Of a stretch of 7,609 bases of DNA, positions 1 through 5,967 are shown piece after piece (the first letter of the stretch is position 1; every line of letters starts with the position of its first letter). The notes beneath the pieces were generated by a model that saw only the letters and a list, made by a program, of their open reading frames with translations, was not told the origin of the DNA and did not search any database. The translations under genes were made by a program, and so were the position numbers. Origin of the DNA: an uncultured Eubacteriales bacterium (lineage in GTDB: Bacteria; Bacillota; Clostridia; Oscillospirales; Acutalibacteraceae); contig ONPE01000063.1 in the NCBI GenBank assembly GCA_900319615.1, forward strand, positions 1 through 7,609, in the 5' to 3' direction.

Positions 1-126
1 GCCGCAGGTCTGATACTCCGCAGCGTCAGCTTCGTATTCGTCATGGTCATAGCCGCCGCAGTATTTTTAACGGTTGCAATTATTTATTCTTATGTTAAAA
101 TAAAGAAAGACAAAACCGTCAACTGA
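1..126 (+). CDS. C-terminal end of a membrane protein (partial, 5' end outside window)
   Basis: The first frame is open from base 1 to a TGA at 124-126 and encodes 41 residues. About 25 of them form a hydrophobic helix (FVFVMVIAAAVFLTVAIIY), followed by a short positively charged tail (KIKKDK). This is a typical final transmembrane segment with a cytoplasmic lysine-rich end. The stop lies 20 bases before the next start, so this gene and the kinase-like gene are probably co-transcribed. The family cannot be recognised from the tail alone, because the catalytic or defining part lies upstream of the window. The frame and the hydrophobic segment are seen directly; the membrane location is inferred. 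Confidence 0.6.
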   Translation, partial: AAGLILRSVSFVFVMVIAAAVFLTVAIIYSYVKIKKDKTVN

Positions 127-146
127 ACTGACTGTAAGGAGCAAAT

Positions 147-863
147 ATGCACGTTTACCGTATTGCAGACATGAACATCGCCGTAAAAGCGCGATATGAA
201 AAAACCTACGAATATATGTCGGACTTTCTCACCGACAGCACCGACTATGAGCTGTACATCGAACCTACCGACGAGATGATCAGACGCGAGAACGACCTTG
301 GCGAAGAGATACACGGCGTGCCCCAAACGCCCTATATCTGCGAGGCGGTCGCCGTCCTGCGTGTGATCTGCGACTACATCATCGACAAGGGCGGGTTCTT
401 CCTCCACTGCTCATGCCTCAGATACAAAGGCGAGGCTGTGATCTTCACCGCCCCCTCGGGCACCGGCAAGAGCACCCACGCGGCTCTGTGGCGCAGACAC
501 TTCGGGGATGAGGTCGAGATGATCAACGACGACAAACCCCTCGTCCGCGAGAAGGACGGCAGATTCGTCATCTACGGCACCCCGTGGAACGGCAAGCACG
601 GCATCGGCAGCAACATCAGCGCCCCGATAAAGGCGATAGTCTTCCTCTCTCAGGCGCCCGAGAACACCGCGAAGCCCCTCGACCCCTTCGGCGCGCTCAG
701 CCTGCTATTGCAGCAGACGGTGCTCCCGACAAACAAAGAGCAGATGTCCACCCTGCTCGATATGCTCGGCAGGCTGCTCGAGAGCGTGCCGACCTACAGC
801 CTCGGCTGCACCATCTCCGACGAAGCCGTAACCACCATCCACGACATGATCTATAAACAATAA
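147..863 (+). CDS. HPr kinase/PEP carboxykinase-like P-loop protein
   Basis: This 238-residue protein has a clear P-loop of the HprK/PEPCK type, APSGTGKST at residues 102-110, followed by His111. A second acidic motif, INDDKPLV, with Asp128-Asp129 probably coordinates metal. GTPWNGK at 144-150 is typical of the same fold. The N-terminal 80 residues do not resemble the HprK N-terminal domain, and the protein is shorter than true HPr kinase (about 310 residues). It therefore fits the HprK-related kinases of Clostridia, often found near PqqD-like or peptide-modification genes, rather than the catabolite-repression kinase. The substrate is unknown. The ATG is preceded by AAGGAG at 136-141 with 5 bases of spacing. 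The upstream membrane protein gene ends 20 bases away, suggesting an operon. The protein is probably cytosolic, with no signal peptide. Family assignment is firm; the role is not. Confidence 0.8.
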   Translation: MHVYRIADMNIAVKARYEKTYEYMSDFLTDSTDYELYIEPTDEMIRRENDLGEEIHGVPQTPYICEAVAVLRVICDYIIDKGGFFLHCSCLRYKGEAVIFTAPSGTGKSTHAALWRRHFGDEVEMINDDKPLVREKDGRFVIYGTPWNGKHGIGSNISAPIKAIVFLSQAPENTAKPLDPFGALSLLLQQTVLPTNKEQMSTLLDMLGRLLESVPTYSLGCTISDEAVTTIHDMIYKQ

Positions 864-921
864 ACAGCTCCCCGAAAGGAAACGTATCAGATTACCGGAG
901 TTCAGTTATTCCGAAAACCGG

Positions 922-1437
922 ATGTATTTCGTTACCATTTGCGTAAAGGATAAAGAAAACCTGCTGGGAAGAGTGGTAGGGTACGGCGCTTGCGACGTAC
1001 CGCATACCGAGCTTTTCCATGAGGGCAGGATAACAGAGAAATACATACGTTTCATGGATAATCGCTACAACAACGTATTCATTGATAATTATGTCATCAT
1101 GCCAAACCATATCCATCTGCTCATAGCCGTAAGCACCGATGATACTGATTTGTACGAGGACAACATTAGAGTTTCATATTTCGGTACGTCGCAAGCGCCG
1201 TACCCTACGGAAAACAGTCCGCACAAGCTCACGTTAACCGGAAATCCCGACAAAGCAAATGAGATCCTCCCGAAGTTCATTTCACTTTTTAAGCGTTACT
1301 GCAATCGAGAGATCGGTCGCAACATTTGGCAAAGGCGATATTACGACCATGTTTTGCGGAACTACAGTGATTATCGCGACATCCGAATGTATATCGACAA
1401 CAATCCGGCTCGTTGGAAAGAAGACAAATACTACTGA
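922..1437 (+). CDS. REP-associated tyrosine transposase (RAYT, Y1/HUH family), probable 5' lesion
   Basis: This 171-residue Y1 transposase-fold protein would cut and rejoin single-stranded DNA at REP hairpins. It shows YFVTIC near the N-terminus, the HUH metal motif in MPNHIHLLI (His63, His65), IWQRRYYDHVLRN at 135-147, and MYIDNNP at 156-162. By analogy with E. coli RAYT, Tyr157 is the likely nucleophile. The frame is open upstream to a stop at 847-849, and codons 868-921 encode LPERKRIRLPEFSYSENR, the conserved RAYT N-terminus. No ATG, GTG or TTG exists in that stretch, so the first usable start (922) removes a conserved segment. The protein may be inactive or start at an unusual codon. No good ribosome binding site precedes 922. 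Two REP-like palindromes lie inside the gene, encoding VGYGACDVP and GTSQAPYPT. The gene abuts the kinase-like gene and ends just before a terminator. Confidence 0.85.
   Translation: MYFVTICVKDKENLLGRVVGYGACDVPHTELFHEGRITEKYIRFMDNRYNNVFIDNYVIMPNHIHLLIAVSTDDTDLYEDNIRVSYFGTSQAPYPTENSPHKLTLTGNPDKANEILPKFISLFKRYCNREIGRNIWQRRYYDHVLRNYSDYRDIRMYIDNNPARWKEDKYY
976..1002 (+). repeat. REP-like palindrome inside the RAYT gene, copy 1
   Basis: GTAG at 976-979 is followed directly by an imperfect palindrome at 980-1001. GGTACG (980-985) pairs with CGTACC (996-1001), then there is a G·A mismatch, and CGC (987-989) pairs with GCG (992-994) around TT. A GTAG tetranucleotide at the 5' foot of a hairpin with an internal mismatch is the known architecture of REP sequences recognised by RAYTs. 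The 27 bases recur exactly, in inverted orientation, at 1182-1208. In frame, this copy encodes residues VGYGACDVP (19-27). Confidence 0.8.
1182..1208 (-). repeat. REP-like palindrome inside the RAYT gene, copy 2 (inverted)
   Basis: These 27 bases are the exact reverse complement of 976-1002, with the GTAG on the - strand (CTAC at 1205-1208 on +). Identity stops at both edges, so the repeat is a discrete unit. In the transposase frame it reads FGTSQAPYP, located after the HUH motif in a variable loop where other RAYTs also carry insertions. The pair forms an inverted arrangement with a spacer of 179 bases, comparable to a BIME. Confidence 0.8.
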
Positions 1438-1445
1438 AAGCACAA

Positions 1446-1477
1446 AACCCACCTGCGTCAACAGGTGGGTTCCTTAT
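1446..1477. terminator. Bidirectional intrinsic terminator between RAYT and degV
   Basis: A perfect 10-bp stem pairs AACCCACCTG (1446-1455) with CAGGTGGGTT (1462-1471) around a 6-base loop. On the + strand it is followed by a T-rich tail (CCTTATTTATT). On the - strand the stem ends in TTTT and continues TTGTGCTTT. It sits 8 bases after the RAYT stop and 15 bases after the stop of the convergent DegV gene, so it can serve both. Confidence 0.8.
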
Positions 1478-1486
1478 TTATTCAGA

Positions 1487-2347
1487 TCATTTAGTCATGA
1501 ACAGCACGCCGAGGGTATTGGGGCCGCAGTGCGACGATATAGTACACGAGGCTCTGGTGATGTGAACCTCTTTGAAGATATTCTTCGCCTTGACCGCCTC
1601 TACGACCGCGTCGACGTACTCTTTGTTAGCGCCGGAATGGGTGACGAACACACGGTCGGTGTCGATATTATCGTACTTATTGATGGTGTCCTCCATGTAC
1701 TGGAGCAGAACCTTGTCATACTTGCCGCGATATTTTTTGCCTACGCCCATCGAGCCGCCGTCATCGTTGTGCACCTCGATAGAGGGCTTGAGGCTCAGCA
1801 GGTTCGCGCCCAGCATAGCTACGGCGGAGCATCTGCCGCCGGCGTGCATGAAATCGAGCCTGTCGAGCACGAACGAAGCGTGCGACTTGCCCGTCATATC
1901 GCTGACCTTATCATATATCTCCTTGGCGCTGAGCCCCTGATCGCGCAGCTCGCAAGCCTTGATGACCAGCAGACCGGAGCCTGTGGAAAGGTTGTTTGTA
2001 TCTATCGAATACACCCTGCCCGGGAATTCGTTAGCAGCCAGCACCGAGCTCTGATGCGTAACGCTGAGCTTAGAGCCGAGGCTCAGATGCACGACGTCGC
2101 AGTCCTTGTCGATAAACTGCTTGAAGAAATCGACATACTCGCCTACGCTTCCGGCTGTGGTATGCGGCAGCTCCTTAGTTTTATAAAAGATATCATAGAG
2201 CTCCTCGGGGGTAATGTTGACCCAGTCCTCGTAGCTCTTGCCGCCGATGACTATGTGCAGAGGCATACAGGTAACGCCGTAGCGCTGCTCGAGGTCCCAG
2301 TTAAGGTCGCAGGTAATATCCGAAGTTATAACGACTTTATTGCTCAT
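1487..2347 (-). CDS. DegV family fatty-acid-binding protein
   Basis: This 286-residue protein has the usual DegV length. It opens with MSNKVVITSDITCDLN, the typical first strand with its D-S/T-T-x-D-L motif. HLSLGSKLSVTHQS matches the conserved SxSS-x-LSGTY segment. DRLDFMHAGGRCS corresponds to the L-x-K-GGR-I motif, followed by LLSLKPSIEV. The C-terminal ISSHCGPNTLGVLF matches the H-x-GPGALG motif. DegV (FakB-type) proteins bind a fatty acid and, with FakA, present it for phosphorylation in the cytosol. Whether this one partners FakA is not shown here. The start at 2347 is chosen because a strong TAGGAGG (2354-2360 on +) lies 6 bases upstream; a start 13 codons earlier has no such site and would give a non-homologous extension. 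The gene is divergent from the GH31 gene and is probably monocistronic. Confidence 0.92.
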   Translation of the reverse strand: MSNKVVITSDITCDLNWDLEQRYGVTCMPLHIVIGGKSYEDWVNITPEELYDIFYKTKELPHTTAGSVGEYVDFFKQFIDKDCDVVHLSLGSKLSVTHQSSVLAANEFPGRVYSIDTNNLSTGSGLLVIKACELRDQGLSAKEIYDKVSDMTGKSHASFVLDRLDFMHAGGRCSAVAMLGANLLSLKPSIEVHNDDGGSMGVGKKYRGKYDKVLLQYMEDTINKYDNIDTDRVFVTHSGANKEYVDAVVEAVKAKNIFKEVHITRASCTISSHCGPNTLGVLFMTK

Positions 2348-2393
2348 ATTCTTCCTCCTATACGGAAAATCGGCAAGAAAAATCAATTAGATA

Positions 2394-2422
2394 TTGTATC
2401 CGATTCCGTTCGATGATATACT
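2394..2422 (+). promoter_or_regulatory. Extended -10 promoter for the GH31 gene
   Basis: TTGTAT (2394-2399) and TATACT (2417-2422) are separated by exactly 17 bases, and TG at 2414-2415 makes an extended -10. Transcription would begin near 2429. This argues that the in-frame TTG at 2394 is the -35 box rather than a translation start, and that the gene begins at the ATG at 2466. Confidence 0.65.
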
Positions 2423-2423
2423 T

Positions 2424-2451
2424 ATTATACATAACTATTCAAAAAAATCAA
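2424..2451 (-). promoter_or_regulatory. Sigma-70-type promoter for degV
   Basis: On the - strand, TTGATT (2451-2446) is followed after 16 bases by a perfect TATAAT (2429-2424). Transcription would start near 2417, leaving a leader of about 70 bases before the DegV start. Its -10 box lies directly beside the -10 box of the divergent GH31 promoter. Confidence 0.6.
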
Positions 2452-2465
2452 GTGTGGTGTTAAAA

Positions 2466-4352
2466 ATGATAAAACGATACAGCTACTCCCCCATTATCGA
2501 CACAGGAGCAGTCGTCAAAAACATCCCCTTATCCGAGGGCTCCCCTACCCCCTTTATCCTTACCGGCGACGGAGCCTTTGTATATCATATGTCCGACAAA
2601 TGTCGCATATACGGGCTGGGCGAAGCCACCCGCGGGATAAACAAGCGCGGCTGGATATACGACGGCTGGTGCACCGACGAGCCCCTTCACACCGAGGATA
2701 AGCGCGCTCTCTACGGGGCGCACAACTTCATCCTCTTCGACGGTGAAGATCGCTTCGCAGCCTTCTTCGATATTCCGGGCAAGATCACCTTTGACCTCGG
2801 CTACACCGAGAGCGACACCGCCGTCATCACACCCGAGAGCTTCAACCTCGAGCTGTACATCGTCACCGGCGACAGCCTGAAGGATATCGTGTCGCAGTTC
2901 CGCGCCCTGATCGGAAAAAGCTATATGCCGCCGAAATGGGCGTTCGGATACGGACAAAGCCGCTGGGGCTACGTCAAGGAGGAGGACATCCGCAGCTGCG
3001 CCGACCGCTACACGGATGCCGGCATACCCTTAGACATGATCTACCTCGACATCGACTACATGGACAGGTTCATGGATTTTTCAGTCAGCAGCGAGCGCTT
3101 TCCCGACCTCGAAGCCTTTGCCGCGGAAATGAAGAGCCGCGGCATACGCCTCATCCCGATCATCGACGCCGCCGTCAAAAAGCTCGACGGCTACTCCGTC
3201 TACGACGAGGGGCATGAACAGGGCTATTTCTGCAAGGACGCCGACGGAAAAGATTTCGTCGTGGGCGTATGGCCCGGGATGAGTGTCCTGCCCGACTTTC
3301 TTGATCCCGAAGCGAGCCGCTGGTTCGGTATGCAGTACAAGGCGCTTACGGATATCGGCATAGAGGGCTTTTGGAACGACATGAACGAGCCCGCGCTCTT
3401 TTACAGCGAAAAGGCGCTTAATAATGCTATAGAAGAATTAAAAAACAAGAGCGATATCTCTCTCGACGCGCTGAACTTCTTCGGTCTGCGCGATACCATG
3501 AACCGCCTGCAAAACTCACCGGACGACTACAAGAGCTTCTATCACAACGCTCCCGAGGGGAGATTCCGCCACTACGACGTCCACAATCTCTACGGTTACA
3601 AAATGACCAAAAGCGCCTTTGACGCGCTCACAGAGCTGCGCCCCGACGAGCCGAGCCTGCTGTTCTCACGTGCCTCATACATCGGCGCCCACAGATACGG
3701 CGGCGTTTGGACGGGCGACAATCACAGCTGGTGGAGCCACATCCTCCAAAGCCTGCAGCAGATGCCGGGGCTGAATATGTGCGGCTTTTTGTACAGCGGC
3801 AGCGATATCGGCGGCTTCGGCGGCAACTGCACGCGCGACCTTCTGATACGCTGGATGAGCTTTGCGGTATTCACGCCACTCATGCGCAACCACGCAGCCT
3901 TCGGCACACGCAGTCAAGAGGCGTTCGCGTTCGGCGATACCGAGGTCTTCCGCCACATCATCGAGCTGCGCTACAGGCTCATCCCCTATCTGTACAAATC
4001 CTTCGTCAAGGCGGTCGAGAGCGACGGTATGTTCTTCCGCCCCCTTGCCTTTGACTACGAGGACGACGGGATCGCCGCGACCGTGGAGGATCAGCTCATG
4101 GTCGGCGACAGCCTGATGATAGCTCCGATCTACAGACAGAACGCCGTAGCGCGCCATGTCTACCTGCCCGAGGATATGCGCCTTATCAGGATGAGCAAGG
4201 GTGATATTTCTACAGAAGAATTAAACAAAGGCTGGCATTATGTTAGTGTACCGATGGGCGACGTCGTCTTCTTCGCCAAGTCCCCCATCCCCTTCGCACC
4301 CCCGGCGATGAATACATCGGAGCTTCAGTGGGAGAACTTAGAAACTTTGTAA
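2466..4352 (+). CDS. Glycoside hydrolase family 31 alpha-glucosidase
   Basis: This 628-residue enzyme probably cleaves terminal alpha-linked glucose from maltose, isomaltose or related oligosaccharides in the cytosol; no signal peptide is visible. An N-terminal beta-sandwich part (to about 150) includes YGLGEATRGINKRG at 49-62. The barrel begins at PPKWAFGYGQSRWGY (155-169). YLDIDYMD lies at 193-200. GFWNDMNEP at 301-309 holds the nucleophile Asp305, and WTGDNHSWW at 415-423 holds the acid/base Asp418. SGSDIGGFGG (444-453) and FTPLMRNHA (469-477) are further family signatures. Length and residue spacing resemble the GH31 enzymes of gut Ruminococcus/Blautia. The start at 2466 follows the promoter at 2394-2422. 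Its ribosome site is weak (GGTG, 2456-2459), so GTG at 2454 or 2457 remains possible. It is transcribed alone, and no transporter or regulator is adjacent. Linkage specificity cannot be read from sequence. Confidence 0.93.
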   Translation: MIKRYSYSPIIDTGAVVKNIPLSEGSPTPFILTGDGAFVYHMSDKCRIYGLGEATRGINKRGWIYDGWCTDEPLHTEDKRALYGAHNFILFDGEDRFAAFFDIPGKITFDLGYTESDTAVITPESFNLELYIVTGDSLKDIVSQFRALIGKSYMPPKWAFGYGQSRWGYVKEEDIRSCADRYTDAGIPLDMIYLDIDYMDRFMDFSVSSERFPDLEAFAAEMKSRGIRLIPIIDAAVKKLDGYSVYDEGHEQGYFCKDADGKDFVVGVWPGMSVLPDFLDPEASRWFGMQYKALTDIGIEGFWNDMNEPALFYSEKALNNAIEELKNKSDISLDALNFFGLRDTMNRLQNSPDDYKSFYHNAPEGRFRHYDVHNLYGYKMTKSAFDALTELRPDEPSLLFSRASYIGAHRYGGVWTGDNHSWWSHILQSLQQMPGLNMCGFLYSGSDIGGFGGNCTRDLLIRWMSFAVFTPLMRNHAAFGTRSQEAFAFGDTEVFRHIIELRYRLIPYLYKSFVKAVESDGMFFRPLAFDYEDDGIAATVEDQLMVGDSLMIAPIYRQNAVARHVYLPEDMRLIRMSKGDISTEELNKGWHYVSVPMGDVVFFAKSPIPFAPPAMNTSELQWENLETL

Positions 4353-4353
4353 T

Positions 4354-4580
4354 AATTAGGAGTTAGGAGTTAGGAATTAGGAATTAGGAGTTGTGGGAAA
4401 ATCCTTTCGGATTTTTGATTGATAAAACCGCATATGAAATATAAAGTTAACTTCTCTGTTTCGTGTATGTTTATATCTGTGTTGCAAGCGTTGCAAATAA
4501 ACGCAATATAAATCAGGTGTGGGCGGAGCCCACCCTTCACCGTTAACCGTTAACCGTTCTCCGTAATAATTCCTAACTAA
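4354..4580. repeat. Heptamer-bordered dispersed element, copy 1
   Basis: The left end is five tandem heptamers at 4356-4390 (TTAGGAG, TTAGGAG, TTAGGAA, TTAGGAA, TTAGGAG). Next comes GGGAAAATCC-TTTC-GGATTTTT, a hairpin with a 7-bp stem (4398-4404/4409-4415). The middle is AT-rich and contains TTGCAA-GCG-TTGCAA (4482-4496). Near the right end a hairpin GTGGGC-GGA-GCCCAC (4519-4533) precedes a second period-7 run: CACCCTT, CACCGTT, AACCGTT, AACCGTT, CTCCGTA (4531-4565). The element ends in ATTCCTAACTAA. It begins 1-3 bases after the GH31 stop codon. No open reading frame of note is inside, so it is a non-autonomous repeat. A related copy is at 5962-6233. Confidence 0.65.
4398..4416 (+). terminator. 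Hairpin in element 1, possible terminator of the GH31 gene
   Basis: AAAATCC (4398-4404) pairs with GGATTTT (4409-4415) around TTTC, and one more T follows. It sits 46 bases after the GH31 stop and is the first stem downstream. The stem is AT-rich and the T tract is largely inside it, so termination may be weak. The same stem with loop TTGC is conserved in the second copy (5999-6017), which suggests that it is a functional part of the element. Confidence 0.35.
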
Positions 4581-4631
4581 GCGCCGTGATCTGTAAACCG
4601 TCGGATAACATCAAGCCTCATAGTATGGCGT

Positions 4632-4648
4632 AAAAAGGTGCAAGCACC
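4632..4648 (-). terminator. Second, back-up terminator hairpin
   Basis: Directly after the first terminator on the - strand, GGTGC-TT-GCACC (4648-4637) is followed by a second TTTTT (4636-4632). The tight loop means that the practical stem is GGTG/CACC with CTTG as loop. It forms a tandem terminator with the preceding hairpin. Confidence 0.5.
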
Positions 4649-4673
4649 AAAAAGCTCCCTCTTTCGAGGGAGC
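4649..4673 (-). terminator. Intrinsic terminator of the PduL-type gene
   Basis: Read on the - strand, GCTCCCTC (4673-4666) pairs with GAGGGAGC (4661-4654) around a GAAA loop and is followed by TTTTT (4653-4649). The 8-bp stem with a GNRA-type loop and U tract is a classic intrinsic terminator, placed about 20 bases after the PduL stop. The rest of 4581-4692 holds no gene; a CCGTGAT/ATCACGG pair (4584-4590/4676-4682) could close a larger stem around both terminators. Confidence 0.85.
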
Positions 4674-4692
4674 CAATCACGGTTTTATTCTC

Positions 4693-5265
4693 TTACAGAA
4701 TAATATCACCGTCGACCGTACCGGTCAGACCTGCGGCGTTAGCCTCGTCGGTATCGAGGTGAACAGCCGGGAAGTACTTGGGAGATACGCGGACGATGCA
4801 GTCATCGAAGATGACCTTTCTGCCCTCGCCGCCGACAGCGACCTTAACGATCTGCTTGTCCTCTACGCCGTACTCTGCAGCGGTCTCGGGAGTCAGATGC
4901 ACATGGCGCTTCGCTACGATAACGCCGTGATCGATCTCAACCTCGCCCTCGGGTCCGCGCAGGATGCAGCCGGGTGTACCGGCAAGATCGCCGCTCTCGC
5001 GGATAACGCCGACAACGCCGAGCTTACGGGTCTCTGTCATAGAGATCTCAACCTGATCCTCGGGACGGAACGGTCCGAGGATGGACATCGTGATCTCACC
5101 CTTGGGGCCTACGACGGTCACCTTCTCGGCACAGGCGAACTGACCCGGCTGAGAGAGGTCCTTCTTGTTGGTCAGGCTCTTGCCCTCGCCGTACAGGGTC
5201 GCGAAGGTATCGGCCGTAACGTGCAGATGGTGAGCGGATGTTTCTACCATGATCTTTGTTTTCAT
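4693..5265 (-). CDS. PduL-type phosphate acyltransferase (phosphotransacylase)
   Basis: This 190-residue protein is of the PTAC/PduL family, which interconverts acyl-CoA plus phosphate with acyl-phosphate plus CoA, feeding acetate or propionate kinase. It contains the two halves of the fold, each with a histidine motif: HHLHVT at 12-17, AKRHVHLTPE at 118-127, and VHLDTDEAN at 168-176. His13, His15, His121, His123 and His169 fit the metal-binding histidines of PduL. The first motif, normally S-N-R-H-V-H-L, is diverged to SAHHLHV. No N-terminal encapsulation helix is present and no shell-protein genes are near, so a cytosolic housekeeping role is more likely than a microcompartment role. The start at 5265 is chosen because GGTGG lies 7 bases upstream; an ATG six codons earlier (5283) has no ribosome site. 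Monocistronic, with a promoter at 5313-5341 and tandem terminators downstream. Confidence 0.88.
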   Translation of the reverse strand: MKTKIMVETSAHHLHVTADTFATLYGEGKSLTNKKDLSQPGQFACAEKVTVVGPKGEITMSILGPFRPEDQVEISMTETRKLGVVGVIRESGDLAGTPGCILRGPEGEVEIDHGVIVAKRHVHLTPETAAEYGVEDKQIVKVAVGGEGRKVIFDDCIVRVSPKYFPAVHLDTDEANAAGLTGTVDGDIIL

Positions 5266-5312
5266 TTTATAACCACCAATCATTATTAAGTCACTTTTCC
5301 GTGCTTATAATC

Positions 5313-5341
5313 AGTGTACTACATTAAGCCGAAGATTTCAA
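5313..5341 (-). promoter_or_regulatory. Probable promoter of the PduL-type gene
   Basis: On the - strand, TTGAAA (5341-5336) is followed after exactly 17 bases by TACACT (5318-5313), giving a leader of about 40 bases to the start at 5265. A TATAAT on the + strand at 5306-5311 overlaps this region but has no recognisable -35, so the promoter for the divergent uracil-DNA glycosylase gene is unclear. A small hairpin CGATT-TTC-AATCG (5352-5364) lies in the glycosylase leader. Confidence 0.5.
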
Positions 5342-5391
5342 TATATAAAACCGATTTTCAATCGAAATAACAGGAAATAAGGTGAATTATC

Positions 5392-5967
5392 TTGACCGAC
5401 TTTCATGATCTCGAATCAAAATGCAAGGGCTGCACAGCCTGCCGCCTGTGCGAAAAGCGCAAAAACGTTGTTTTCGGCGTCGGCAATCCCAAGGCTCGCG
5501 TCATGTTCATCGGCGAAGGTCCCGGCGAGCAGGAGGATATACAGGGCGAGCCCTTCGTCGGCAGAGCAGGTCAGCTCCTCGACAAGCTGCTGTACGCAGT
5601 CGACCTCGACCGCCGCAAAAACATCTACATCACCAACATCGTCAAGTGCCGTCCGCCGCAGAACCGCGATCCGCAGGAGGACGAGCAGGAGAGCTGCATC
5701 GGATATCTGCGCGAGCAAACGCGCATCATCCGCCCCAAGATCATCGTCACCCTCGGCAGGATAGCCGGCATGAGGCTGATAAAGCCCGACCTGCGCATCA
5801 CCCGAGAGCACGGCACACTCATCGAGAAGAAGGGCGTGTGGATGATGCCCATGCTGCATCCGGCGGCGATCCTGCGCAACCAAAGCCAGATGGAGGGCGC
5901 CCTCAACGACTTTTTAATTCTTCGAGAGAAAATAAAAGAAGTATGCCCCGAAACGTATGAGAATTAG
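5392..5967 (+). CDS. Family 4 uracil-DNA glycosylase (4Fe-4S)
   Basis: This 191-residue enzyme removes uracil from DNA as the first step of base excision repair, and its size is normal for family 4. The four cluster cysteines fit Cys14, Cys17, Cys86 and Cys102, in GCTAC, VKCRPPQNR and ESCIGYL. Extra cysteines at 11 and 20 flank the first pair. The active-site motif GEGPGEQED is at 41-49, PFVGRAGQLLD at 54-64, and the DNA-contact motif HPAAILRN at 156-163. The start is a TTG (5392), supported by AAGGTG at 5379-5384 with 7-base spacing and by correct N-terminal length; no better ATG exists before the Cys motif. The stop codon TAG (5965-5967) lies inside the first heptamer of the repeat element that follows, so the last residues were set by that element. 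Divergent from the PduL-type gene and monocistronic. Confidence 0.93.
   Translation: MTDFHDLESKCKGCTACRLCEKRKNVVFGVGNPKARVMFIGEGPGEQEDIQGEPFVGRAGQLLDKLLYAVDLDRRKNIYITNIVKCRPPQNRDPQEDEQESCIGYLREQTRIIRPKIIVTLGRIAGMRLIKPDLRITREHGTLIEKKGVWMMPMLHPAAILRNQSQMEGALNDFLILREKIKEVCPETYEN

Noticed and set aside
1259..2416. Long + strand open frame of 385 codons
   Set aside because: It runs through the end of the RAYT gene and the whole antisense of degV. Its residues show no family pattern, while both overlapped genes do.
2394..2465. Upstream TTG start adding 24 residues to the GH31 protein
   Set aside because: The TTG coincides with the -35 box of a good promoter and the added residues precede the predicted transcription start.
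3675..4157. 160-codon - strand frame inside the GH31 gene
   Set aside because: It is an antisense shadow of a strongly conserved GH31 region, has no ribosome site, and its composition reflects GC-rich codons on the other strand.
4356..4390. Possible CRISPR array from regular repeats
   Set aside because: Units are only 7 bases with no spacers, and no cas genes are present.
4759..5289. 176-codon + strand frame opposite the PduL-type gene
   Set aside because: It is antisense to a recognised enzyme with its own promoter, start site and terminators; the frame has no matching signals.
5306..5311. TATAAT on the + strand as the promoter of the uracil-DNA glycosylase gene
   Set aside because: At the proper distance the -35 position reads TTATTA, which is a poor match, so I do not call it.
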